Shown: positions 21,174 through 31,617 of the stretch, in pieces
How the letters are laid out: every line of letters begins with the position of its first letter
Position numbering within the stretch: position 1 is the first letter of the stretch
Source: Coprinellus micaceus
Lineage: Eukaryota; Basidiomycota; Agaricomycetes; Agaricales; Psathyrellaceae
Length of the DNA: 64,000 nucleotides
Direction: 5' to 3'
Assembly: GCA_951394405.1 (NCBI GenBank)
Contig: OX596336.1
Coordinates: 3,658,001 to 3,722,000, forward strand
Translations under genes and position numbers: made by a program
The notes under the pieces: generated by a model
What the model saw: only the letters and a program-made list of their open reading frames with translations
Databases searched by the model: none
What the model was told of the DNA's origin: nothing

Positions 21174-21922
21174 CTTGAGTTTAGGGCTCCAACCATATAC
21201 TATACAATACCCTATTAATAGGGTACTATCCTATCCCTATCCCTATCCCTATAACCCATTTTTATCGGCCGTATAGTATATTGTATTTATACTATAATAC
21301 AGGGTGTATAGGGTTGTTGGTTACAGCTCATCTATTGAGGGCTGTGTGTCCGCTCCAGCTATAAGGGTTCACCCAATTAGCCCTGCCCCGCCCCTTCATG
21401 GCCTCCGAGGCACCAACTGGCACCAACAGCGATAGATTTTCGTAGAACTGTCAGGTGATTACACATGCACACTCAAGGCGCTTAAACTTGTTGCGACCCC
21501 CCTTCCCCTTGCTAAAATAATGGCCGCGCTCAGTCTGTGTTTTCCAATATCCTGAAGCTCGGTGACCAGGCAAAGAGTGGGAGTTTTTGACAAGCGCCCA
21601 AATGCGCTCACCTATCTCAGAAGCTCACTATTGACTTTTGAGCCTGAATAACTTGTTTGGAACACGAATCAAATGGGAAAAGGGGTCATATACGTTCTGT
21701 GGTTTCTATCTAGCAACTCAACATAGGGTTACAGCACCTGGGATCCTTGCTATAGAAAAATTTGAATGTGCTGGAAGTAACATGTGACTGATCTCAGCGC
21801 CAACCAACAACCCTATCCCTATCCCTCTTTATAGGTATTAATACCCTATACTACCCTATACCCTATCCCTATATGGCCTGACCTGTATAGGGATAGTATA
21901 TGGTTGGAGCCCTACTTGAGTT
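21174..21922. mobile_element. Non-autonomous hAT-like MITE, 733 bp, next to tRNA-Asn
   Basis: The element at 21182-21914 has terminal inverted repeats TAGGGCTCCAACCATATACT on the left and the same read inward from the right. It is flanked by exact 8-bp duplications CTTGAGTT (21174-21181 and 21915-21922). Behind each terminus are runs of CCCTAT (for example 21228-21252 and 21811-21825), arranged as sub-terminal repeats in opposite orientation. No coding capacity. The TIR differs from that of the MITE at 1844, so this is a separate family. Confidence 0.85.
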
Positions 21923-23253
21923 GCAAGTTGCGCGAGCTCGAGGCCCGAGTAGCGCCCATGATCCAGAAGTGGTTCGCAATACCTGTAGCGCTAGGAAGTT
22001 GGAGTTGACTCGTCGAACCCACGCGCCTGATCGCATTGCTCTTCTCACTTCTCTTCCCTCTTGCCATCACCCAGAACTATTGCACTATTCGAGTCCAGAG
22101 CGCTGGAACCAGTCCAGCCAAGGCGAGCGCTGGATGTTGTAACACTTCGCTTTGACGTGCTGTGGAATCCGCCGGCGAGCTGGTTCACGGACGGCAGTAG
22201 GATGTGCCTCGGGGAGTCAGCATGGTAGCATTGACGTCACGCCTTGGTCAGTCGCAGTTCATGTTCGTCTGTGGACCGTGGGTGCTGTCGTTCTGGAAGC
22301 CCTGTGAGGTACGAGAGAGTCGAAGGAGAAGAGGAGCATGAAAAGGCGAACCTAGTTTAATAACGCGTCAAAAGGACTGGCTGAGGCCGGAATATTCATG
22401 TGCAAACGATCCGGCGACGGTACCGCCCGCCGCAGCTCCGTACAAGTTCTTGTGGGCGCCTGTTGCATGTGAGTCCCAAGTGTTTGAATTTCTTACCGAG
22501 CCATGTCACGAGTAGCGCGCTTACGAAGAATCGCTCCCTTTCAGTGCAGGTTGGGTGCTCGAACGTTCGCACCGGACACCGGCGGAAACAGACACGCCCG
22601 TCACACTTCGAGGCGAGTCAAAAACCGGTGTTGCTTGGGGATTCCATTCCAGACCCATTGACCCTCGTTTTTCAGTGTCAGAAAGAGATCGATTGCTGTA
22701 GATAACATGCTTCATTGCAGGGTATTGTCCTCGATATCAATGATAGCGAAGCCGCAACTCCAGATGGCGTCTACGGGATTGCTCCTTGGAATCATTATCG
22801 CCTGTCGAGGGGCTCGCCGTTGGGTGGCCGAAAATATATGGAGTGAGATTATATATACTCCGCTCGCATATTCCGTTGTCTTCGAAATTTGAGCCAACCC
22901 CAAAAACAAACCGGCGCGCCAACGATGACCTTGCAGCCAAACAGATAAGGACCCACTTGGCATTTCCATTCTTCTCTTTCTCGATCCATAACAAAGACAC
23001 GACAGTACGAACGAGCGTCGACCACCGGATAACGCGAGGGCGACGGACGGTTGCGATTTGCTCTCGGAAGATCGGCACGGGAAGGATTATCGGAAAAAAG
23101 CACCGGATAAGGTATGTTGACCGGTGCGCCTGGTTTCAGGCCACCTTGCTTTGTTTGAAACATGACTGACAATCCCTTTCGTGATAAAAACAGCGGTAGT
23201 CTATACTCGCTCACTACACGCCTTCGTGCCTGGACAAGGCCTTGACAGGCAGG
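21923..23253. other. Intergenic
   Basis: No gene recognised. It ends in the promoter and 5' UTR of the arrestin gene. Confidence 0.5.
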
Positions 23254-26200
23254 ATGCCATCCTCCTCTCTATATCACAACGCCACGGAGCAAGATGGGGA
23301 GCCTCACCTCGACCACCACGCTATGCCCAAGGACAAGCCGTACATCGACGTCGTCCTCGATACCCCCTTCCTCACCCTCAAGGGCACGGGTCCCGACGTC
23401 GAACCGACGCGACTTAGCGGCAATGTCATGCTCTATCTCACCGAAGCCACCTCAATAAAGGAGATCACGCTTCAGTTCAGAGGGAAAGCCCGGTTGCCCA
23501 TTCCTGTGAATGACTCGTACGCCCCACACCCCTTTCATCGTTCCTCAAGTTGTGCTGACTTCTTCCAGGCTCATCAACAGCACTAGCTCACTCACCTATA
23601 TCATCTGCCACCACGACTGGTCGTTCCTCGAAGGTTCAAACCGGCATGCTCGAACCCTCAAAGCCGGCCGTCACTTCTTCCCCTTCCACCTCGAAGTCGG
23701 GGGTTCTCTACCCTCGAGTCTCGCTACCCATGTCCTCGGAGGCGCTTCAATCGCGTATAAGCTGCGCGCCGTCGCTGTGCGACCCTTCCTCGCCCACAAC
23801 CTTCAATGCATGGTTACCGTACCCCTCCTTCGATCCTTCAGCTCCGAGTCCCTTGAATACCAGCAAACCCTCGAAATCGAGAATACCTGGCCAGGCAAGA
23901 TCATGTATTCGGTCTCCCTGCCTCACAAAGCCTGGGCTATGGGAGACAAACTTGGAACGCTGGTCAAGCTGTCACCAATCACAAAAGGAGTGATAGTCGA
24001 ATCCATCCTTACCAACCTTGTCGAAATTACCAAGATTTACGCCCGAAGCGGAAAGCAAGAACACAACCGCGTTGTGGCCAGTTCGCGACACGACTTCATA
24101 GAAGGCAGGCCGGTACTAATCGAATCGAACAAGCCTTGGCTCGTTATTGGACAGGCGAGCCCCATGATCAGCAGGCGCGGTACTCCACCAACAACCGCCG
24201 CCAATACACCGCCACCATCTGCTCCCCCAACTCAGCCTCCCTCCACTGCACCTTCGATCATAAACCTCCCCCCGTTGCAACTGTCTTCGTCATTGCCGTC
24301 ACCTGCCAGCGTCGAAGGTTCCACCTTGTCGCTCCCTGTTGCCCCACCCAACGAGGATGAGCCAATCGTGTCGTCGGATATCGTGACTGTACTCTTCCTC
24401 CCCATTCCCGACGGCGAGAATGACATCGTCCCCTCGCATACCCTCGAACCCATCATAGTGAATCATCGCGTTCGGTGGTCCATCTATATCCGCAACCCCG
24501 ATTCACATGTCAGCGAGCTCCGTTGCTCCCTGCCCGTCACTATCATGAACAAGGAGCTCATCCAAGAGGTCAGGGCGTACACTCGTGGATCACGTCGTAC
24601 TGTGCTTGCCCCAGGTCTAGACAATGCTCCGCTTGAAGATGGCGACGAGCTCCTCGCTGGAGCTGGAGTAGAGGAGGCGGTGGATACCGTCGAGGATCGC
24701 GAACTGCCCAGTTATACGGCGCACGTACGTGATCGAGTTGCCAACATGTTTTTGCCTGAGGCTGCGACGATGCGGATAACCAACCCGTGGGTTATCAACG
24801 GAACTTCCCCAGTATCACCTTCCAGTGCCGCATTCATGGAATCGGCGCAAGGACAATTCGCTTTGGGAGAAGATCGACTGGCACCACCCCTCATCAACAC
24901 ACACGATGCGATGAACATCCTTGCGCAAGCGTATAATCCGGAGCTCAATGGGTCGGCCTCGTCAGCAAGCATACCCACCATACCGCTAGCTAGTGTGACT
25001 TCGTTGCCCGCCAACCTCTCTGGTGGTCCCTACACTCCCCCCTTATATCCTGCTAATAATTCCCATCCATCGAGTTCTGTCACTTCGCCTCGTAACGGAC
25101 GTAGTACATCTCATCCCAGCTCGGGCTACAACACACCACTTGACGTGGCCAGCCATGTCATGTCGCACCTACCCCACGCGCCTGGGAGTGGTGAAAGCAC
25201 ACCCCTCGATTGGATCAACTGCGAGCTTATGATGAGCGTCAGCGAAGACCCGAGGGCAAGGTTCCCACCCCCTCCCGAACCAAGCCACGCCCATAGTCGG
25301 GGACCCAGTCGAGCCTCCAGCCCAGAGAGGAGGGCGACAAGCCGGCCGTCTTCTCCCGTCCACGGGGAGCATGGGCATCACCAAAAAGGCTTTGGCGGAT
25401 TCTTCAAGGGGGCAATGAAGGGCCTTTCGTTTACGAAGCACCACGGGCATTCCCCGCACAACCTCCCGTGGAATTCGCACTCGAGTTCCAGTCGCCAGCC
25501 CCCCAGCTCTTCCGATCACCTGGCTCATGATAGTCGGCCAGCCCCATTCGCCCCTCGTCCTACTTCATCTCGGCAGCACTCTCTGGTAGCTGTGTCTCCT
25601 GACCCCGCAACAGCCCATACCTTTCTCCCGCCGCAGCCCCCTTCCAGACCACCTTCACGACCCGGATCTCCGTTTACCCCACCCCCACGCCTGTCGGGCA
25701 CCTTCAGTCCTGGAGGCAGCCTCCCCCGGTCCCAATCAACCTCCGCCTTCCCGATCTCCCCAATCTCCCCGTTAATAGCAACCACCAACGATGCGATGCT
25801 GCATAGAGCCTTTACCGAGGTGCCTGACTATGCGATCGCGTCGAAGGGATTCATTGGAGGTGTGCCTCCGTTAAGCAGCTTGCAGGGTTTACCGAGCTAC
25901 GAGGAGAGCGCGAGGCTGGGTGATCGGTATAGGCACCTGGGTCTCCCTATGAGGACTGCGACGCCAGATCCGATTAGTGCGTCGAGGACTGGGGGGATCG
26001 GAGGGGTACAAGCGGGAGTGAGCCAAGTGCCGGTGGCGTCCTCGTCAGCTTTGACTGATGATAGGAGGGTGATGAGTGACTCGGATTTAGCGAGGCGGTT
26101 CCAAGGGTTGGGGACGACAAGCGACATGCTCAATGGAAGAGACGCAGATGGGGAGAGTGGTGCCGCAGAGGATACCAGTGAGGATGACGGAATTCAGATG

Positions 26201-26377
26201 AGGGGGAGGCGAGGAACGGTTCTGGCTAGGAGAGAGGATCCTACCGAGGACGATGGTATTCAGATGAGAGGCAGAGGGGGGACGGTTATGGCCAGGAGAG
26301 AAGACCCCAACGAGGATGATGGGATTCAAATGGGCAGAAGGCGAACAGTCACGACGAGAAAGGAGGGCACTGCGTGA
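23254..26377 (+). CDS. Alpha-arrestin (arrestin-domain) protein, about 1023 aa
   Basis: Predicted adaptor that brings a Rsp5/NEDD4-type ubiquitin ligase to plasma-membrane transporters for endocytosis. Exons 23254-23516 and 23569-26377 flank a 52-nt intron. The arrestin N half begins near PYIDVVLDTPFLTLKG and includes LSGNVMLYLTEATSIKEITL. The join gives NDSLINSTSSLTY. The second half runs to about residue 400. The rest is a long Ser/Pro-rich disordered tail with LPSY motifs in ELPSYTAH and GLPSYEES, plausible WW-domain ligands. It ends in three tandem copies of a unit built on EDDGIQM followed by a basic patch and TV. The start is the ATG at 23254. The TTG upstream is not a likely start. Confidence 0.8.
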
Positions 26378-26422
26378 AGTGCCACTATCTACAGGGACTT
26401 TGTTTTCTCCTCAAATTTTGGA

Positions 26423-26455
26423 ACGCTTTCTTTTTTCTTTCTTTCTTTCTTGGGT
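26423..26455. repeat. TTTC microsatellite in 3' flank
   Basis: Pyrimidine run with (TTTC)n core just downstream of the arrestin gene. Confidence 0.6.
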
Positions 26456-26591
26456 TCGCTACGCTTGACTGTATAGAGGTCCACGAACACCCGTTGACGC
26501 GCTCAACTCGGACATAGATATAGTCTCATCTCACCTTCCACCACCACGACTTCTTCCATAGACAACCTCATCCATTAGGCGTATTCTCCAC

Positions 26592-26981
26592 TTAGGGTCA
26601 GTACGGATACCAGAATACGCATACTGCGTATTTTGATCCCGGAGCTAGGTTACAGAAACGGCAAACCTGTCAACATCCCGCTTGCTCCCGCTCGGGATGG
26701 TGATGCCGTAGGCCTGCCAGCTGTCCTGATTGGGGTCTCTACCCCAGCCTTGGACACCTCTGAGCACGGCTTGACCTCTTGTGCATGGTATACGACACGG
26801 GGATCGGTTCAAGATCGGGTATTCAGCCATACCCGCCACCTATTACGACCTTGGTAACCCCCTGAACACAAGTGCAGGTTGCTTCATCCAAGGGAAAGCC
26901 ATCAGACTCACCTTTTCCGATGGGATATGCCCGGGATCAAAATACGCAGGATGCGTATTCTGGTATCCGTACTGGCCCTTA
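26592..26981. mobile_element. Tourist-like (PIF/Harbinger) MITE, 384 bp
   Basis: The element at 26595-26978 has about 50-bp terminal inverted repeats. Left begins GGGTCAGTACGGATACCAGA and right, read inward, begins GGGCCAGTACGGATACCAGA. The two arms stay matched through TTTTGATCCCGG with few mismatches. It is flanked by the 3-bp duplication TTA (26592-26594 and 26979-26981). The GGG terminus and TTA target are typical of Harbinger-type elements. No ORF of note inside. Confidence 0.85.
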
Positions 26982-27797
26982 TGACCCAGTTATGGCAATT
27001 AAGGTGCGACGTTGGACAGGCATAGCCTCACCGCCACTACTAATAGAGCGCGCGTTCAGAGCTGTGTATCTTATCGTGACAGATCGCCCCCAGAGTATTC
27101 AATTCCGTATAGTGCTTCTACAGCTCAAGGGACTGAGGGCAGAAGAACATAGATTGCAGAACATTGGGCCTGTCCACTGCAGTGCTGCTGTATATGTTTG
27201 TGATTGTATAATGATGTACTCCTCTCCGGTCCAAAAGGCCTTGCCAGTGGTCTTCCCTTCCGACCATCACATTCTGCTTCTAAAGCCCGCCACTATTCAA
27301 TGGTCGGACCCAACTCTGGTGCTCGGAGACAGCAATGGCCCGTGTGTCGATCTAGCTAATTAGGCGCTGTGTTACTCTGCTTGAACGTTTTGGGCTAGTG
27401 GTACCACTTTCTTCGAATCTTCGAAGGATACATGGCGTCCAAACCGTCCGTTGGAACTTCTACAGACATAGCCCTCTCGTAAGTGCTCTATGGGGTGCTG
27501 ATTACACCGTGTTCTTCAACAATCCGTGACACAAGGAAAACAGGCGCCCCCTTTCTGGGCGACTCTTCACACAACGCATCCCCTTTAATTGCCTGCGTCG
27601 ATCCTCAGCATCTTGCTGACATCCCCTGACCTTTCCAGTTCGACCCCTGGCTGATTTCCCTTGGACGGTGAGTCGATTGGAGGTCGTTCTTACGTGCCGC
27701 AGGTCAAACTAACCGACACTGCTTCCAGGAAGCTAGACACTCTGGACAACAGGCACCCCTACAAGCACGCAACATCTTCAATTGTAACCCGCAGAAG
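26982..27797. other. Upstream region of caspase-like gene 2
   Basis: No gene. It shows patchy similarity to the DNA upstream of caspase-like genes 3 and 4, strongest near the promoter block at 27531-27590. A GTGAGT (27669) and CTTCCAG (27723-27729) pair suggests a 5' UTR intron. Confidence 0.55.
27531..27590 (+). promoter_or_regulatory. Conserved promoter block, caspase-like gene 2
   Basis: Carries ACAAGGAAAACAGGCGCCC and CTGGGCGACTCTTCACAC followed by CCCCTTTAA. Close versions lie upstream of genes 3 and 4 (31548-31611 and 35247-35319), so this is a duplicated and retained core promoter candidate. Confidence 0.5.
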
Positions 27798-30576
27798 ATG
27801 AACACAGATCTCCCAATCGCATCGAGCATCGTTCGGATCACAACTGGTGGTATTCAGAATCTCGCAGCCCTCATCCCCCTGCTTTCAACCCGGCTCTGCG
27901 AGAAACACGTTACCATTGCCCTCCAGAAAGGCCTTCTGTATGCTGCAGCGGCACCCATGACGATCTTCGGCAGCCTTGGGATCGCCCAAGCCGGATTCAT
28001 CGCGTTGTGTGGCAGCATCGACTACTCATTCTTCCATGGACCAGCACTCCTCAGGAACGCGGGGTTCCACCCGACTGGGGTAGGGGAGCTTCTACTCCAT
28101 GTAAAGGAAGACAAGCACCACCTGTACAATGCGGAAGATAAATTGCGCACCATTCTGAACAAGAAGAAAGTATGGGCGGTCACCGTCAACCTGGGATCTT
28201 GGGACTTTTGGGCGTGGAACATTTACCTGGCCTTAGCGACAGTAGTCTTGTGTTCCCTCGGCATGCTACCCTACATATTCCTCATCCATCGCTACCTCTC
28301 ACACATGCCCATCCAGGAAACCTGGATCTTTCCCCTTCTACGAATATGCGGTTCCGGCCTCGTCGTCGTCAGCATCCAGTTTCTCTTCCAGCTCCGGCTT
28401 CTGGAGGAAACCTACTGCCGCCTCCGCTTTACCGCCGCTGATAACTACCTCAAGCGGAAAGGGAAGTCTATCCCCACAACTTGGGATCCCAACGAACGTT
28501 CGAAGAACGTATTCACTGAACTGCAAAAGGAGTGGACGCAGTCACAAGAAGCCGGAGAGCAGGACGTCGAGCTCAAGGATATCAAGAGTGATGTGCACTC
28601 ACATATGCCAGACGCCGATGACAAGGACCTCATCCTGAATGGCGTCCACAAGTTGAAGAGCTTCAAGTTCTGCCCGCCAGACGACGTCGAGCAGCCACCT
28701 CCAGGACATCCACCCCCTCGTCAACGTAACCAACCCCGCTCGAATACCGGGGCCCTCGATGTCTTGGAGCAAGGCTTGCCCTCCCAAGCCCGTGACCCCA
28801 CTCCCGGAACTCCTGCTCGCACTGAAACTACCTCATCCACCGTGTCCAAAGCCGCAGCGACGAATATGGAGAGAGTGGTCATTTGGGTCACCCGTCAATT
28901 CACTACACTGCTACTCTGGGGGACACAGCTGTCCCTTTTTTTCGGAATCGTCTTCACTATTGTCGGGTATATTGGGTGCTTCACCGTCGTGCAAGCGAAC
29001 CAGGACAGATCGGTGTGGAAAGGGTCGTTGGTGTGGTTCGTGTGCGAGGTCGCGTTGTCTTCTATCAGGACCATGATATGGGCAGCCAATCCAGACTGGG
29101 ACGACGCCAAGCTCCCCATTGTCCTGAAAAAGGTGCCGCCGCCCAAGGGGTCGAGTGGACGCAAGCCAGCACCTGTAGGCTCGACGTCTTATGGAATAGG
29201 GTGGGCGTTGGACTCCCCCACCGCTGATGACATGCACGCATTGATCATTGGGATCGACGTCTACAACACAGCCGACTTCGAAAATCTCGAGAGGGCCCGA
29301 AGTGATGCAGAGTCCTTCGAAAAGTATCTTGAGGAGCACCTTCTCGTTCCCCGTAGTCAGATCCGTACTCTCTACGACTCGGGGGCGACTAGGAGCAAGA
29401 TCGAGGAGGAGCTCAAAGCGCTGAGGCACAGGGGCTCTGTGACACCGGATGCTCCAGTTGTCATTTACTTTGCCGGGCATAGCTTCGTCAGTACCGAGGA
29501 CGAGTGTACCTACCTCGTTCCTCACCTTCCTAGTGGAGACAGGTCCTTGGAAACACACCCTGAGGATTACTGCCTGCCCTACAGTGTGATTGTGGACTTG
29601 CTTCGCCATGTGGCGGATGAAAAGACTGACAACATTGTATGTATATTCCGAGCTCCCGTAAAGTGCCTGTGGACTGAATCGTCGACTTTCCCCTAGGTCG
29701 TCATCCTCGACTCGTGTCACGCTGGTGCGATGGGAGTCGGCGCCTTCGACTCACGGCCTGCCTCCCCAAGGTCAGCCAATCTCAGTCACCGGCCTTCGAA
29801 ATCGAAATCCAGTGCGCGACCGTCGATACATGTCGTGAGTGAAGAATCCGCTGAGGGGTTGTCAACGTTGTCACCTCCAACGGAGTTGTCCCCATCCCTT
29901 TCCCGCGCCTCTGCATCCCTTATGGAAGGCGATCCTTCTACCACTCTTACGGGACGACCGTACACTCCAACGAAGGCTGCAGAAGAACTGGCCGCCACAG
30001 ACTCACAACTGACGCGAGTCGCGGCACGGCCTTTGTCAGATCAAGGGAAGCGTCGAAGGATCACCCAGGCAACTACTGGTGCGTTAAGCTACACCGCTCA
30101 TCACACAGCGTGCAGTGGTACTAAATGTTGACTAAACGCCGCGTGCAGAGATCTTGATTGGACACTCCTCTCACCTCCTCCTTGCTGGTGCCGCGGCCAC
30201 GCAGCAGGCGTACGAGGATCCCAACAGAGGAGGACGATTCACGCATGCATTACTCGACACCTTGAAGGAAGCAGAGAGCAAGGGCGAACTGCAGAAAATG
30301 ACCTACCGGACGCTTGTGGCGAAGATTCGCGATCGCTTCAAGAAGCCCGTTGAGGTTAATACTGGAAAAGGAATCATCGAGCTCCCACTGTGAGTTCACT
30401 CTCGGTCGCTGGGCCGCTCGAACGGTCACTGACATCGATGGGTTTCAAGGCTGGAGTTTCAAACGGCCTTGTGCACAACCATCTACCAGGATCGCCGCCT
30501 TTTCGATGGGTTGTTCACACGTAAAATAGATAACAAAAGCGCGAAGCCTGTGATGACTGTGTTGTACTCCGATTGA
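27798..30576 (+). CDS. Membrane caspase-like protein 2, about 862 aa
   Basis: Exons 27798-29636, 29697-30078, 30149-30389 and 30450-30576 join in frame. The N-terminal half has hydrophobic segments in GLLYAAAAPMTIFGSLGIAQ, LALATVVLCSLGMLPYIFLI, LVVVSIQFLFQL, VFTIVGYIGCFTVVQ and GSLVWFVCEVALSS, plus the motif TWDPNERSK. The caspase (C14) part starts near YGIGWALDSPTADDMHALII. Catalytic His is in YFAGHS (about 561) and Cys in ILDSCHAGAMG (about 620), which begins two residues after a splice junction. Exon 2 then encodes a roughly 115-residue Ser/Pro/Thr-rich linker. Exons 3 and 4 give the p10-like unit (EILIGHSSHLLLAGAAATQQ and RRLFDGLF). It is probably a membrane-tethered cysteine protease. 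Substrate and pathway are unknown. Confidence 0.8.
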
Positions 30577-31617
30577 AATAACCCCGCCCGATCCTCCTGC
30601 TGAACGACAGTATGTTGCTAAATCCTTCGAGGGATCTGTTCGTCTACTTACTATTCCTCGGGGGATCTAGCACGAGAAGTCGGGACCGAGAGGAACGGGG
30701 TTGTCCGCATTGAGGATTAGGGGCGACGGTATGCTCGATTTATGACAGGACAGAGCCCCACTGTTGCGACTTGACTGCATGGCAATCTCGTCCACCAGGC
30801 CCGCCTGCATCCCAGCCGCCACTCATATATCCACATATATATACCGTGGTGTCTCCTGTAGATCCGGCATCCTCGATATCATCATTCACGCCCGACGTCC
30901 TTGTCCTCTTCCGACTCCCTGCGTCGTCCTTGACACCCACGGAGACCAGCCCAGGGGACCAACTTGGACGTATGCTACAGTACTTATCACCTTGCTTTCA
31001 AATCTTGCCGGGAGTTAACTTCGCCACGACATTTATGCACGATCTCCACTGAGAGCCGGTTTATGACCACCGCAACGTATCCAAAACGAACACTGGTGTG
31101 TGCGAAGGCATAGCTCGAACATTGCTGTCGGTGGCGCCTGCAGTCACTGCCATCTGGCCTGACAAAGCTCAATGTTGCGCCAAAAGAACTTCTACTGTGC
31201 AACAGGTCACAATTGCACGAGCCTCGTGCTGTCCATATCAGGCCTTCCCGAGATCTTCACATTCCAACCACCACCTTCGGCGACCGATGTGGCCCACTCC
31301 TTCTATTCAATGCCAGCGATTCAACCTCATAATCCGGAGAGAGCGAAGGCACGGCCATCCATTAGCCTCAATAGGTGAATTAGGCGCTGGTGCCCGTCAA
31401 AGGTATCCTTCTGATTGGCCACAGGACTTCCTCGCAGTCTTCAATTGAGATACGGTTTTCGGAGAAGACGTTCAAACTTCCAAGGGTGCAGCATTCCAGT
31501 TAGAGATGCCGTGACGTGCCCTTCCATCCTTCTACAGCGATCCGAGATACAAGGAAAAGAGGCACCCACCTCCCATCCTGGGCGACTCTTCACATAGCCC
31601 GCCCCATTTAAGTTCCG
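30577..31617. other. Upstream region of caspase-like gene 3
   Basis: No gene. The right two-thirds (from about 31120) has recognisable copies upstream of gene 4 (from about 34740) and partly gene 2, so each tandem unit was copied with its promoter. Confidence 0.55.
31548..31611 (+). promoter_or_regulatory. Conserved promoter block, caspase-like gene 3
   Basis: ACAAGGAAAAGAGGCACCC, then CTGGGCGACTCTTCACAT and CCCATTTAAG, matching the blocks before genes 2 and 4. Confidence 0.5.

Noticed and set aside
20545..21218. Protein-coding gene around tRNA-Asn
   Set aside because: The open frames run through the tRNA and into the MITE and show no recognisable domain.
21220..21260. Interstitial telomere or chromosome-fusion scar
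   Set aside because: The CCCTAT runs lie inside a MITE with exact target duplications and occur inverted at both its ends.
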